Positions 1-8,748 of a stretch of DNA of 64,000 nt are shown in pieces (the first letter of the stretch is position 1; every line of letters begins with the position of its first letter). The notes under the pieces were generated by a model, which was given only the letters and a program-made list of their open reading frames with translations, did not search any database and was not told the origin of the DNA. Source of the stretch: Leucobacter denitrificans (GTDB lineage Bacteria; Actinomycetota; Actinomycetes; Actinomycetales; Microbacteriaceae). Where the stretch lies: positions 2,046,001-2,110,000 of the forward strand of contig NZ_CP060716.1 of assembly GCF_014396385.1 (NCBI RefSeq), read 5' to 3'. Position numbers and translations under genes: made by a program.

Positions 1-1
1 G

Positions 2-127
2 ATTGCGCGAGCGACCGGCAGCCTCATCGCTCTCGCACAGTCTCGAGGCGCATCTGAAGCGGAAATCGAGCAGTTGCAGGAGATGGACAGGCTCGACCAA
101 GAAGCTGCACGTAGGCTGGTGCTATGA
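2..127 (+). CDS. C-terminal end of an unidentified protein (5' end outside window)
   Basis: An open frame runs from the window edge to a TGA at 125-127 and encodes about 41 residues. The visible tail is alanine- and glutamate-rich (SEAEIEQLQEMDRLDQEAAR), which suggests a helical C-terminus. It overlaps the next gene by ATGA, the usual sign of translational coupling here, which supports it as a real gene end. Too little is visible to name a family. Confidence 0.55.
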   Translation: MARATGSLIALAQSRGASEAEIEQLQEMDRLDQEAARRLVL

Positions 128-312
128 GTAAGCCAGGCAAGAGTGACGGCCCATCGCCTCAGGCTCGACGCAAGCAGATCATCGTTGGCCTCGTGATGGG
201 CGCAGTGATTGGGATCATCATCAGTGCGCTTACTCAGTTCTGGCTGTGGCTGCCTGCGGGCCTCGCGCTCGGTCTCGCGACCGGCGCGATCATGAAGCCG
301 CCCGCGGAATAG
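124..312 (+). CDS. small two-helix membrane protein, hypothetical
   Basis: A 62-residue protein starts at an ATG overlapping the previous stop (ATGA). After a basic N-terminus (residues 1-18) there are two hydrophobic segments, about residues 20-37 and 41-57, separated by a short polar turn; both ends probably face the cytoplasm. Function is unknown. The overlap suggests cotranscription with the truncated upstream gene. A hairpin terminator follows at 350-366. Confidence 0.6.
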   Translation: MSKPGKSDGPSPQARRKQIIVGLVMGAVIGIIISALTQFWLWLPAGLALGLATGAIMKPPAE

Positions 313-349
313 CTCAGAGTGTCGGTTTCGCTAGTCGGAACGGCCTGTT

Positions 350-366
350 GCCACGAAAATCGTGGC
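350..366 (+). terminator. short hairpin terminator
   Basis: Perfect 7-bp stem GCCACGA / TCGTGGC with loop AAA, followed by TGTTTAG. It lies between the small membrane protein and the oxidoreductase operon, where a transcription end would be expected. The U-tract is short. Confidence 0.55.
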
Positions 367-429
367 TGTTTAGAATGAGTGCAACAATTTCAGTGAAAAA
401 GCGGGAATCAACGGAGACCTCGGATCAGC

Positions 430-1851
430 ATGGAACAGACAGTATTTGAAACGCATCGACCAGCCGCACGCATCGTCGATGAGTCGCTCGCAGAGACGAA
501 GCTCGGCGTCTACTGGACCGACGATGTCGCTGACAGCGCGCCCACTTACCCAGAACTTGACGGCGATCAGCAGGTCGACGATGCCATAGTTGGTGGGGGA
601 TACGCGGGTCTCTGGACCGCGATCAAGCTGAAGACCGAGCACCCCGAGCGTCGCGTCATGCTGCTCGAGTCTGTGCGCATTGGGTGGGCGGCCTCGAGCC
701 GAAACGGTGGGTTCTGCGAGGCAAGCATTACGCACGGTGAACCAAACGCAGAGACGCGTTGGCCAGACGAGACGGGCGTGCTGCGCAGGCTCGGGCACGA
801 GAACCTCGACGCGATGGAACGGTTCATCACTGAGAACAATCTTGATGCAGAATTTGAGCGCACTGGGGTGCTCAGCGTTGCGAATAACCCGCATCAGGTT
901 GATTGGATTGAGGAGAGCAACGACCCCGATGTGACCGCTCTCAACGAGGAAGAGGTGCGCCAGCGCATCAATTCCCCGACCTTCCTCGCGGGCGAGTTTG
1001 CCTCGCGTGAGAACGCGCTCCTGCACCCCGCGAAGCTCGCCGTCGAGCTCGCAAAGCACGCTGCGTCGATCGGCGTTGAGATTCACGAGGGTACCCCGGT
1101 GGATCGACTTGATGGTGCGATCGATGCGCCGATCCGCCTTGAGACGAGCCGTGGCACCGTGACCGCAAATCGAGTTGCGCTCTGCACGAATGTGTTCCCG
1201 TCGCTACTTAAGCGGTACCGTTTTCACACGGTTCCGGTGTACGACTACGTGCTCATGACTGAGCCGTTGACCGATGAGCAACTCGCGTCGATTGGGTGGG
1301 AGGGGCGCGAGGGCCTCGCCGACATGGCGAACCAGTTCCACTACTCGCGGCTCACGAAAGACAACCGAATTCTTTGGGGTGGCTACGATGCCGTCTACCA
1401 TTCGGGCGGCCGTATCAAGCGTGAGTATGAGGATCGCATGGAGAGCCACCGTAAGCTCGCGAGCCACTTCTTTACGACCTTCCCGCAGCTCGCGGGGCTG
1501 AAGTTCACGCACCGCTGGGCCGGTGTCATCGATACCTCGACCAGGTTCTGTGCATTCTTCGGCAAGGCCTACGGCGGGCGCGTGCAGTACGTTTCAGGCT
1601 TCACGGGTCTTGGGGTCGGGGCTACGCACTTTGCGGCAGACGTTATTGTGGATCGGCTCGAGGGCCGCGTCACCGAACGTACCGAGCTTGAAATGGTGCG
1701 TGAGGTTCCGCTTCCGTTCCCACCAGAGCCAGCGGCGTCGATCGGTATCAACCTCACTCGGTGGGCTCTCGATCGAGCTGACCACAATCGAGGCAAGCGA
1801 AACGTGTTGCTCAAGACGCTTGATGCGCTCGGGCTTGGGTTCGACTCATGA
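430..1851 (+). CDS. FAD-dependent amine oxidoreductase (DAO/PuuB type)
   Basis: A 473-residue flavoprotein of the D-amino-acid-oxidase superfamily. The dinucleotide-binding motif IVGGGYAGLWTA lies near residue 53, followed by the family stretch AASSRNGGF near residue 92, the pattern of gamma-glutamylputrescine oxidase and related deaminating oxidases. The C-terminal part contains VSGFTGLGVGATH, the usual second FAD contact. Family knowledge predicts oxidative deamination of an amine or amino acid to aldehyde or keto acid with hydrogen peroxide, in the cytoplasm; the substrate cannot be read from sequence. GGAG at 413-416 precedes the ATG. The gene overlaps the cupin gene by ATGA, so the two are probably one operon. 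Confidence 0.82.
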   Translation: MEQTVFETHRPAARIVDESLAETKLGVYWTDDVADSAPTYPELDGDQQVDDAIVGGGYAGLWTAIKLKTEHPERRVMLLESVRIGWAASSRNGGFCEASITHGEPNAETRWPDETGVLRRLGHENLDAMERFITENNLDAEFERTGVLSVANNPHQVDWIEESNDPDVTALNEEEVRQRINSPTFLAGEFASRENALLHPAKLAVELAKHAASIGVEIHEGTPVDRLDGAIDAPIRLETSRGTVTANRVALCTNVFPSLLKRYRFHTVPVYDYVLMTEPLTDEQLASIGWEGREGLADMANQFHYSRLTKDNRILWGGYDAVYHSGGRIKREYEDRMESHRKLASHFFTTFPQLAGLKFTHRWAGVIDTSTRFCAFFGKAYGGRVQYVSGFTGLGVGATHFAADVIVDRLEGRVTERTELEMVREVPLPFPPEPAASIGINLTRWALDRADHNRGKRNVLLKTLDALGLGFDS

Positions 1852-2225
1852 GTGAGTTGCTGCCCGAGGGAGCGAACTTGAGCGTTTCGGGTCTCGAGGC
1901 TGACGTTGAACTCGAAGCCGTAGACGCGGCAGACACCATTTCGGGTTCACCAGAGCAGGGTGTTGCCGAACTCGGATCAATTGGTGGAACCGCCTTGGGC
2001 ATCTGGGAGCTGCGTGGTGGCACCGTCACCGACACCGAGGTCGACGAATTGTTCGTTGTGCTCTCGGGAGGGGCAACGATCGAATTTCTCGACGAAACCC
2101 GAGCCGACGGCTCGCCGAGAATGGTCGAGGTGAAGGCTGGCGATGTCATGCGACTCGTCGCGGGCAGCCGCACGCGCTGGAGCGTCGAAGACCATATTCG
2201 TAAGGTCTACATCGCCGAAGCATAG
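1848..2225 (+). CDS. cupin-domain protein
   Basis: A 125-residue single-domain protein overlapping the oxidoreductase stop by ATGA. It has the cupin outline: GIWELRGGTVTDTEVDELFVVLSGGATIEF in the first half and EVKAGDVMRLVAGSRTRWSV in the second, resembling the cupin_3 (DUF861) group that often accompanies amine-catabolism oxidoreductases. The first cupin box lacks the usual histidines (TDTEVDE), so metal binding is uncertain. A role in the same catabolic step as its neighbour is inference. Confidence 0.75.
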   Translation: MSELLPEGANLSVSGLEADVELEAVDAADTISGSPEQGVAELGSIGGTALGIWELRGGTVTDTEVDELFVVLSGGATIEFLDETRADGSPRMVEVKAGDVMRLVAGSRTRWSVEDHIRKVYIAEA

Positions 2226-2244
2226 GTTCGGGGGTCGCTCCCGG

Positions 2245-2267
2245 TGGTGCGTAGGTTTCGCGCACCA
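2245..2267 (+). promoter_or_regulatory. hairpin in the leader of the permease gene
   Basis: Perfect 7-bp inverted repeat TGGTGCG / CGCACCA with a 9-nt loop inside the 93-bp gap between cupin and permease. No U-run follows, so it may be a weak terminator of the upstream pair or a leader structure. Function is unproven. Confidence 0.3.
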
Positions 2268-2318
2268 GTAAGATGTTCCCCGGTGCGCACATGGGGTTGC
2301 GCCTAGGAAGAGGAACTC

Positions 2319-3716
2319 ATGGCGCTGCCCTGGAAGCTGCACGGCGACGGAACGACAGTCAAACCAGATGCGATTGTGCTCCCCGAAGAGCGACTCGGTT
2401 GGGCGAAGACCATCGGTTTCGGTGCTCAGCACGTCGTCGCCATGTTCGGCGCGACCTTCCTCGTGCCGCTCATCACCGGATTCCCTCCGACAGCGACGCT
2501 GTTCTTCTCAGGGCTTGGCACGCTCCTCTTCCTGCTGATCACGGGCAACCGCCTGCCGAGCTACCTCGGTTCATCGTTTGCGTTTCTCGCGCCCATCGCG
2601 GTGGCGACGGCCGGGTTCGACTACGGTGACGTTGCGGGCCTCGCGCGGGCATCGTTCGCCATCGTGGTTATGGGCGTCTTGCTCGCTGTGGTTGGCATCA
2701 TCGTGCAGCGCTTCGGCATCGGCTGGGTCAACGCTCTCATGCCCCCTGTCGTCATGGGCGCCATTGTCGCGCTCATCGGCTTCAACCTTGCCCCCGCGGT
2801 GAAAAACAACTGGTTCGGCAACGTCGCGAATAACCCAGACGCTGACCCCACCCTGCACTCCACTGCGGCGCTCATCACGATCGGCTCGATCATCTTGATC
2901 ACCGTGCTGTTCCGTGGGCTCATCGGGCGTCTCTCGATTGTGCTTGGCATGGCTGTCGGATACATTGCAGCAGCACTCATGGGCATCGTCGACTTCAGTG
3001 GTGTGCAAAACGCGGCGTGGTTTGGGCTCCCCGATTTCCACCTTCCGGCGAGCCCGTTCGAAGACCCGGCCCTGTGGGGCATCCTCCCGGCGTTCCTGCC
3101 AGTCGTACTCGTGCTCGTTGCCGAGAACGTGGGTCACGTGAAGAGTGTCGGGCTCATGATCGAGCGAGATCTCGATCCGGTGACGGGCCGCGCGCTGCTT
3201 GCAGATGGCCTTTCGACCATACTCGCGGGCTTTGGCGGTGGATCGGCAACGACGACGTACGGCGAGAACATTGGCGTGATGGCAGCGACCCGCGTCTACT
3301 CCACAGCCGCGTACTGGGTTGCGGGCATCATCGCGATCTTCCTCGGCTTCTCGCCGAAGGTCGGCGAGCTCATCTTCTCGGTTCCGGCCGGTGTGCTCGG
3401 CGGTGTGACGGTTGCGCTGTATGGCCTGATCGGCCTCATTGGTGTGAAAATATGGATCGACAACAAGGTTGACTTCTCGAAGCCGATCAACCAGTTCACG
3501 GCCGCAATCGCACTCATCGTAGGTATCGCAGACTTTGGAATGCAGCTTGGCGACGTGGTCTTCAATGGCATTGCGCTCGGCTCGATTGCCGCGATTGTCG
3601 TGTACCACCTCATGCGCACGGTGACCCGCCTGCGCGGCGGTGAGGCCGATGTGGTTGATCCCGTGGTGACGGGCGGCGAGCTCGTTGAAACTTCGGCAGA
3701 AGAAACACCGAGATAA
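2319..3716 (+). CDS. uracil/xanthine permease (NCS2 family)
   Basis: A 465-residue integral membrane protein with about 12-14 hydrophobic segments. It matches nucleobase:cation symporter-2 transporters: N-terminal AQHVVAMFGATFLVPLITG, the conserved LVAENVGHVKSVG segment with its substrate-contacting Glu, and the signature TTTYGENIGVMAATRV, whose YGEN form is typical of uracil-type members (UraA/PyrP). Predicted role is proton-coupled uptake of uracil or a related base. AGGAAGAGG lies just upstream of the ATG. The gene is separated from the upstream pair by 93 bp containing a hairpin, so it may have its own promoter. Exact base specificity is not certain. Confidence 0.88.
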   Translation: MALPWKLHGDGTTVKPDAIVLPEERLGWAKTIGFGAQHVVAMFGATFLVPLITGFPPTATLFFSGLGTLLFLLITGNRLPSYLGSSFAFLAPIAVATAGFDYGDVAGLARASFAIVVMGVLLAVVGIIVQRFGIGWVNALMPPVVMGAIVALIGFNLAPAVKNNWFGNVANNPDADPTLHSTAALITIGSIILITVLFRGLIGRLSIVLGMAVGYIAAALMGIVDFSGVQNAAWFGLPDFHLPASPFEDPALWGILPAFLPVVLVLVAENVGHVKSVGLMIERDLDPVTGRALLADGLSTILAGFGGGSATTTYGENIGVMAATRVYSTAAYWVAGIIAIFLGFSPKVGELIFSVPAGVLGGVTVALYGLIGLIGVKIWIDNKVDFSKPINQFTAAIALIVGIADFGMQLGDVVFNGIALGSIAAIVVYHLMRTVTRLRGGEADVVDPVVTGGELVETSAEETPR

Positions 3717-3754
3717 TTCCGCGAGAAACCGTGTTTACCGCTTAGGGTTGCGGT

Positions 3755-6700
3755 GTGTGGAGTGTGGATCGACGTAGGCGTTCCGAACCTAGGGAAGACG
3801 CCGTAGAGACACCGGAAGCCGCTCAGGCGGCACAGCCGGCGGGCGAACGCGCGCCTGAATCGTCGCTCGCGGCAAACCTTTCAGTCGACCACTTGGCCAC
3901 CGAACTCGGAGGGCCGGTATCGGTTGTGGAAGCGTTCACCGCGGAACACGAGGCGTGGCGAAAAGAGATCACGAGCATCGGTGGGCGAAACCCACTGCTC
4001 TATTTCGACGACCACCCGGCGAACCGCATTGAGCTTTCAACGACCCACCCAGGTGGTCTGCCGCAGTTCATTTCGGGCAACAAGATATTGCTCTCGGCGC
4101 TTATCCGCGACGATCTTGCACTGCGGCATGCACGAGCGGCTGCTGCCCGGGTTACCGACAAGGCCAACGAGATGCGTGCCGTGCGCGGCATCGAGACGGT
4201 CAACCTGGCAGTGGGCCTCGCGAAGTGGGGATTCGAGGGCGACGAGTTTTCGGCTCCGGTGCTGCTTCGCCCTCTGGCGATCCGCCGCTACGGTCGCGAC
4301 TTCGAACTTAAACTGAAGAAGTACCCGGTCGTTAATTCTGAGTTGATTCGCGCGCTTCGCGAGCAGCTCGGCATCACGATTGATGCGCGTTCGCTCATCG
4401 AGCTTTCGCAGTCTGAGGGTGTGTTCAAACCTCAGCCGGTCATTGACCGCCTGAGGCAGATGGTTGCTGGTGTTCCAGACTTCGTCGTGCAACCGCGGCT
4501 TGTGGTCTCGTCGTTCCACAATGTCTCGCAGCGCATGCTCAGCGACGCGGTGCGTCTCGACACGCCGCTGCTCAACGCTGTGTGCGGCAGTGAGCCAGCG
4601 AGGCGCGACCTCGCCGAGGCATACCGGCCAGTGAGCCCGGTCTCACCGGATCGGATCGCGCCCGAGACTGATCGCTGCCTGTACGACTCAGACCCCGAGC
4701 AAGACGATGTGCTCGCGCAGATCGATGCGGGTCATTCGCTTGTCGTACATCAGCTTCCGGGCACCGGCGGCACCCAGACCGTGGTGAACGCGATTGGAAA
4801 CCTGGTTCGCGCTGGCAAGCGTGTGCTTGTGGTGTCGCCGCGCCGATCCACCATCGACGGAATTACGCACCGGTTGACCCGTGCCGGCCTACCTGGGCTC
4901 GCGGTCACACCAAGGCACCTGCGCCGCAACCTCGTCGAGGGCATTAGCCGCAACGAGAATGCGTCGGCCGAACAGATGCGCGACGTCGACGAGGCGCTCG
5001 TGCGACTGCGCAACGTGCTGCTCGACTACCGCGATGCGCTCGGCCAGACTGACGAACGGTTCGGCGTGACGCCCCTTGAGGCGCTGCGTCAGCTCACGCA
5101 TCTCTCGCTGGGCGCGAACCCGCCCTCGACCACGGTGCGCCTCGACGACCAGTCGCTCGGGCAACTCACCATCGACCGCTCATCGGTCGCAGACGACCTT
5201 ACCGAGGCGGCGAGGCTCGGGCAGTTCCAGTACGGGCCAGAAGACTCACCCTGGTACGGCGTTGATTTCTCGACGACCGAGGAGGCGCGCGCCGCGTACC
5301 AGGTCGCCGTAGACCTCGCGGAGTCGCAGCTGCCACGGCTTATCTCTCTGGCAAACGAGGTCATCGAGCAGACCTCGATGCGCCCGTACGAAACGATCTC
5401 TGAGCTCGGCGTGTTCTTGCGGCTCCTCATGGGCGTGCGCGACACGCTCGATCGCTTCACCCCCGAGGTGTACGACCGGTCGCTCGCAGAGGTCATCGCG
5501 GCCCACGCGCCGCGCGGTGGCGAAGACATGTCTCCGGCGAATAGGCGCAGGCTGCGCAAGCTCGCCCGTGAGTATGTGCGCCCTGGCGTCAGCATCACCG
5601 ACATGTACGCGAGGCTCGTGCAGATTCAGCAGCAGCGCGTGCTCTGGCAGCGCTACACGACCATCGTTGGCGCACGTCCCGAGGTTCCGCTCGGCATCGC
5701 TGACGTTGTCGTCGCGTTCCAGGCTGCGTACCAAGATCTCGACAAGCTCGACGGCGTGCTCGGCACTACGCACGATGCGGATCGGCTGAAGAACCTGCCG
5801 CTTCAAGAGCTGGCAGCGCGCATCTCTGAACTCGCGAAAGAGTCAGAGGTGCTGCAGAACATTCAGGAGCGCACCACGATCGTCGAGCGGCTCCGCAGTG
5901 CGCGGCTTGGCCCGCTGCTCGATGACCTCTCGGCCCGCCATATTCCAGCGGATCAGGTCGCGTCAGAGCTCGAACTTGCCTGGTGGCAGTCGGTACTCGA
6001 GCGCATGCTGAAGACGAACCCCGCGCTGCTCAGCGCAAACACCGGGGTCATTGAGCGGCTCGAGGCAGACTTCCGTCTCGTTGACGACGCACACGCAGGA
6101 GCAAACGGCTCATTGCTCGCTTCGAAGCTCGCTGATGCTTGGCGCATTGCGGTGCTCGACAACAAGCAAGAGGCGCTCGCGCTCCGCGGTTCGCTGCGAA
6201 GCGGCTACGTGACCATCGCCGCGCTTGCGCAGGACGCGCCGACGCTGTTTGGTGCGCTCGCTCCGGTGCTCGCGATGTCGCCATATGAGGTGCCCCAGAT
6301 TCCCGAATCCATGCGGTTCGACACCGTCATTCTGGTTGATGCCGGCGCCACGACCCTCGCTGAGAATCTTGGTGCGATCAGGCGCGCAGAGCAGGTAGTC
6401 GCGTTTGGCGACGACATGACTCAGACTCCATCGTCGTTCGAGATCTCGGTGCAGGCGCCGAATGACGGCGATACTGAATCTGGGCCCGAGACTGATAAGC
6501 GATCTGCATTCGCCGAACTCAGTGAAGTGCTGCCGAAGCTGAAGCTCACCCGCAGCTACCGCGCAGGGGGCGAGGATCTCACGAACCTCGTCAACACCCG
6601 GTTCTACGACGGCGAAATTCAATCGCTCCCGTGGGCCGGCAGTTTCCTCGGTCACTCGAGCCTCACCTACGATTTCGTCTCGGCCGGTCAGGGGCTTCCA

Positions 6701-7558
6701 GACCAGCAGACTGGCGCGGTCGAGAGCACCGACGCAGAGGTGGATCGGGTCGTGCAGATGGTGCTCCAGCACGCGCACGAGCGCCCGAACGAGTCGCTCA
6801 TGGTCATTACCGCGAGCGAGAAGCATGCGGTGCGGGTGTATCAGTCGGTACTTCAGGCGTTCTCGAAGTTCCCGCAGTATCGCGAGTTCTTGCTCGGCGA
6901 GCGCGCAGAGCCGTTTGCCGTGCTCACACTCGAGCAGGCCACGGCGCAGAGCCGCGACCGTGTCATCTTCTCGATTGGTTACGGCCGCACACCGCACGGG
7001 CGAGTGCTGTCGAACTTCGGCGCACTGGGACGCCCCGGTGGCGAGCACTTGCTGGCCGTCGCTATGACGCGAGCGCGTCGTGCGATGACCATTGTGAGCT
7101 GCTTCAGGCCCGAAGACCTCGACACCGCCCGTCTGCGTTACGGAGTGGTGGAGCTCGCCGAACTGCTCGCCTTTGAGCACCCTGAGCCCGAGCCAGAGTC
7201 GCTGCCGTCAGAACCCGATCCACTGGTGAGCGAGTTTGCAGAGCGCCTCGAGCGCCTCGGAATGAAGGTCGAACTCGACTACCACGGCGTCATTCCCATC
7301 GCGGCGTCGTATGACGAGCGCGCGATCGCAATCGACATCGATCTCGGTACCGCGAGCGAAGAGGGTTCGAGCCTGCGCGACGCACTGAGGCTGCGCCCGT
7401 CGGTGCTGCGCCGGTTGGGCTGGCACTATCACAGGGTGCAGAGCTTCGACCTGTTTGCTGACCCCGAGGGTGTTGCTGAGCGCATCGCGCGTGTGCTCGG
7501 CGTGACCGATGCGAGCGCGGCTGAAACTGACGCTGGCTCCGCCGATTCGTCAAAGTAG
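3755..7558 (+). CDS. DUF4011-type superfamily I helicase-like protein with degenerate ATPase motifs
   Basis: A 1267-residue protein. Residues about 65-125 match the DUF4011 N-terminal domain (WRKEITSIGGRNPLLYF). An SF1 helicase core follows, but the P-loop reads PGTGGTQT at residues 335-342 instead of PGTGKTQT, and the Walker B position reads ILVDAGA near residue 862 instead of a DEA form. Motif III-like FGDDMTQTP and motif VI-like AMTRARRAM are retained. The last 110 residues resemble the restriction-endonuclease-like domain that ends such helicases (IAIDIDLG, VLRRLGWHYHRVQSFDLF). ATP hydrolysis is probably lost, leaving a DNA-binding or scaffold role; this is inference. Start is GTG at 3755, with another GTG at 3764. 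A long insert (about 400-760) is predicted helical. Confidence 0.75.
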   Translation: MWSVDRRRRSEPREDAVETPEAAQAAQPAGERAPESSLAANLSVDHLATELGGPVSVVEAFTAEHEAWRKEITSIGGRNPLLYFDDHPANRIELSTTHPGGLPQFISGNKILLSALIRDDLALRHARAAAARVTDKANEMRAVRGIETVNLAVGLAKWGFEGDEFSAPVLLRPLAIRRYGRDFELKLKKYPVVNSELIRALREQLGITIDARSLIELSQSEGVFKPQPVIDRLRQMVAGVPDFVVQPRLVVSSFHNVSQRMLSDAVRLDTPLLNAVCGSEPARRDLAEAYRPVSPVSPDRIAPETDRCLYDSDPEQDDVLAQIDAGHSLVVHQLPGTGGTQTVVNAIGNLVRAGKRVLVVSPRRSTIDGITHRLTRAGLPGLAVTPRHLRRNLVEGISRNENASAEQMRDVDEALVRLRNVLLDYRDALGQTDERFGVTPLEALRQLTHLSLGANPPSTTVRLDDQSLGQLTIDRSSVADDLTEAARLGQFQYGPEDSPWYGVDFSTTEEARAAYQVAVDLAESQLPRLISLANEVIEQTSMRPYETISELGVFLRLLMGVRDTLDRFTPEVYDRSLAEVIAAHAPRGGEDMSPANRRRLRKLAREYVRPGVSITDMYARLVQIQQQRVLWQRYTTIVGARPEVPLGIADVVVAFQAAYQDLDKLDGVLGTTHDADRLKNLPLQELAARISELAKESEVLQNIQERTTIVERLRSARLGPLLDDLSARHIPADQVASELELAWWQSVLERMLKTNPALLSANTGVIERLEADFRLVDDAHAGANGSLLASKLADAWRIAVLDNKQEALALRGSLRSGYVTIAALAQDAPTLFGALAPVLAMSPYEVPQIPESMRFDTVILVDAGATTLAENLGAIRRAEQVVAFGDDMTQTPSSFEISVQAPNDGDTESGPETDKRSAFAELSEVLPKLKLTRSYRAGGEDLTNLVNTRFYDGEIQSLPWAGSFLGHSSLTYDFVSAGQGLPDQQTGAVESTDAEVDRVVQMVLQHAHERPNESLMVITASEKHAVRVYQSVLQAFSKFPQYREFLLGERAEPFAVLTLEQATAQSRDRVIFSIGYGRTPHGRVLSNFGALGRPGGEHLLAVAMTRARRAMTIVSCFRPEDLDTARLRYGVVELAELLAFEHPEPEPESLPSEPDPLVSEFAERLERLGMKVELDYHGVIPIAASYDERAIAIDIDLGTASEEGSSLRDALRLRPSVLRRLGWHYHRVQSFDLFADPEGVAERIARVLGVTDASAAETDAGSADSSK

Positions 7559-7564
7559 TTTCGC

Positions 7565-7780
7565 GTGAGTGCTGAGCGGTCACCGAGAAAGCCGCGGCGC
7601 GCGCAGCGCCCGGCGGCAGAGGGTGTGGATCCACACCCTTCAGAGCACCCGCTCACTTCGCGCGCGAGCGAAGACCGGCCCGAGGGCTGGGGTGACGCGC
7701 AAACGAAGCGCACCAAGAAGCAGGGTGCTGGGGAGAACGACGACCGTCTCAAGCAAGACCGCCCCCCGCACTGGGGTTAG
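7565..7780 (+). CDS. small conserved basic protein, hypothetical
   Basis: A 71-residue, strongly charged protein from a GTG start seven bases after the helicase-like gene. It has no hydrophobic segment and is probably disordered. The C-terminal NDDRLKQDRPPHWG resembles an ending I associate with small Microbacteriaceae proteins; that is recollection, not a search result. Its last four bases overlap the end of the convergent FmdB-type gene. It includes a 20-bp palindrome at 7620-7639 built on GTGGATCCAC. Function unknown. Confidence 0.55.
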   Translation: MSAERSPRKPRRAQRPAAEGVDPHPSEHPLTSRASEDRPEGWGDAQTKRTKKQGAGENDDRLKQDRPPHWG

Positions 7781-8052
7781 CTTGCGCTTGGGGCTGGCGT
7801 TGATGTCGACTTGGTCGACGAGGATGAGTCGGAGCCAGAAGAGGAGCCCGAGCTCGAAGAAGACGAGCCCGAGTTTGACTGCGAGTCTGTGCGGTAAAAG
7901 CCCGAACCCTTGAAGCTCACGCCGAGCGAGCCGAACACCTTGCGAAGCTGACCCTCGCACTCTGGGCACACTGAAAGCGCCTCATCAGAGAACGACTGGT
8001 AGATGTCAAAGCTGTGCTCGCAATCGGCGCAGCGGTAAGCATAGGTAGGCAC
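7777..8052 (-). CDS. FmdB-family zinc-ribbon regulatory protein
   Basis: A 91-residue protein opening MPTYAYRCADCEHSFDIYQS. Paired cysteines CADC (8-11) and CPEC (near 30) make the putative zinc ribbon of the FmdB/YxxF family, followed by the usual GSGFYRTD ending of the conserved core. The remainder is a low-complexity serine/glycine tail of about 35 residues, common in actinobacterial members. Members are annotated as putative regulators; no target is known. It lies 11 bp downstream of the cyclo-ligase gene on the same strand and is probably cotranscribed with it. Confidence 0.85.
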   Translation of the reverse strand: MPTYAYRCADCEHSFDIYQSFSDEALSVCPECEGQLRKVFGSLGVSFKGSGFYRTDSQSNSGSSSSSSGSSSGSDSSSSTKSTSTPAPSAS

Positions 8053-8063
8053 AATGCCCCAGT

Positions 8064-8678
8064 TTAGCCGAAGTTGTGAATGCGAACCTCAGTGACTGCG
8101 CCGTCGATGGGGGCATCATGCGGTTCGAGGGGGAGCGCGCTGTGAACCTCGTCCTCGAACACGACGGCGTATACGGGAGCGAATTGCGTGGGATGTTCGT
8201 CTCGCAGCGAGTCGATCGCGCGATCAAAGTATCCGCGCCCCCACCCGATTCGAGTACCGAGCACGTCGACGCCTGCGGCGGGAATGATGAGGAGGTCGCA
8301 CGAGGCGAGTATGTCTGGCGGCAGCGCCTCACCGATTGGCTCCGGGATTCCGAAGGCGCCCGGGCGCAACGGCTCATCAGTCTGCAGCACCCACTCGAGT
8401 TCTCCCGCGGGTAGCGAGCGGGGCAGGAGTACCTCGACGCTGTTCTCGCGAGCCCACGCGAGAAATCCCGACGTGTCGGGTTCGTTCCGGGTGCTCGCAA
8501 AGCAACTCACGCGGCGGGCCTGATGCTGTGAGACGAGAGCGGTGAGGTGCTTCGTGAACTGAGCGTGGGTGTCAGTGGATCGCGATCCACGCAGCGCACG
8601 CGCCTGCCTGATCTCGGCACGCAACTGCTGTTTGGCCTCAACTATGGTGTCGGCCGGGTGGTGCGCTTCGTCGTTCAC
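8064..8678 (-). CDS. 5-formyltetrahydrofolate cyclo-ligase
   Basis: A 204-residue enzyme converting 5-formyl-THF and ATP to 5,10-methenyl-THF, a salvage step of one-carbon metabolism in the cytoplasm. The family ATP/Mg motif is seen as GWGRGYFDRAIDSL, preceded by DLLIIPAAGVD. The open frame extends upstream to 8828, but the GTG at 8678 (VNDEAHHPADTIVEAKQQLR) gives the normal length and leaves a 70-bp divergent gap to galU. A perfect 16-bp palindrome, GTGGATCGCGATCCAC, lies inside the gene at 8575-8590. Probably an operon with the FmdB-type gene. Confidence 0.88.
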   Translation of the reverse strand: MNDEAHHPADTIVEAKQQLRAEIRQARALRGSRSTDTHAQFTKHLTALVSQHQARRVSCFASTRNEPDTSGFLAWARENSVEVLLPRSLPAGELEWVLQTDEPLRPGAFGIPEPIGEALPPDILASCDLLIIPAAGVDVLGTRIGWGRGYFDRAIDSLRDEHPTQFAPVYAVVFEDEVHSALPLEPHDAPIDGAVTEVRIHNFG

Positions 8679-8748
8679 GTCTTTACTGTACGGCTCTACG
8701 ACTCCGCGTGGGCATAAGATGTCGGTACCCCGCGATAAGGTTGAACCT

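Noticed and set aside
2571..3608. 345-residue reverse-strand frame opposite the permease
   Set aside because: Arg/His/Asp-rich shadow frame without family features; the permease occupies the strand with clear signatures.
6110..7180. Long reverse-strand frame opposite the DUF4011 gene
   Set aside because: Shadow of a high-GC gene; no motif, no ribosome-binding site and the forward protein is clearly conserved.
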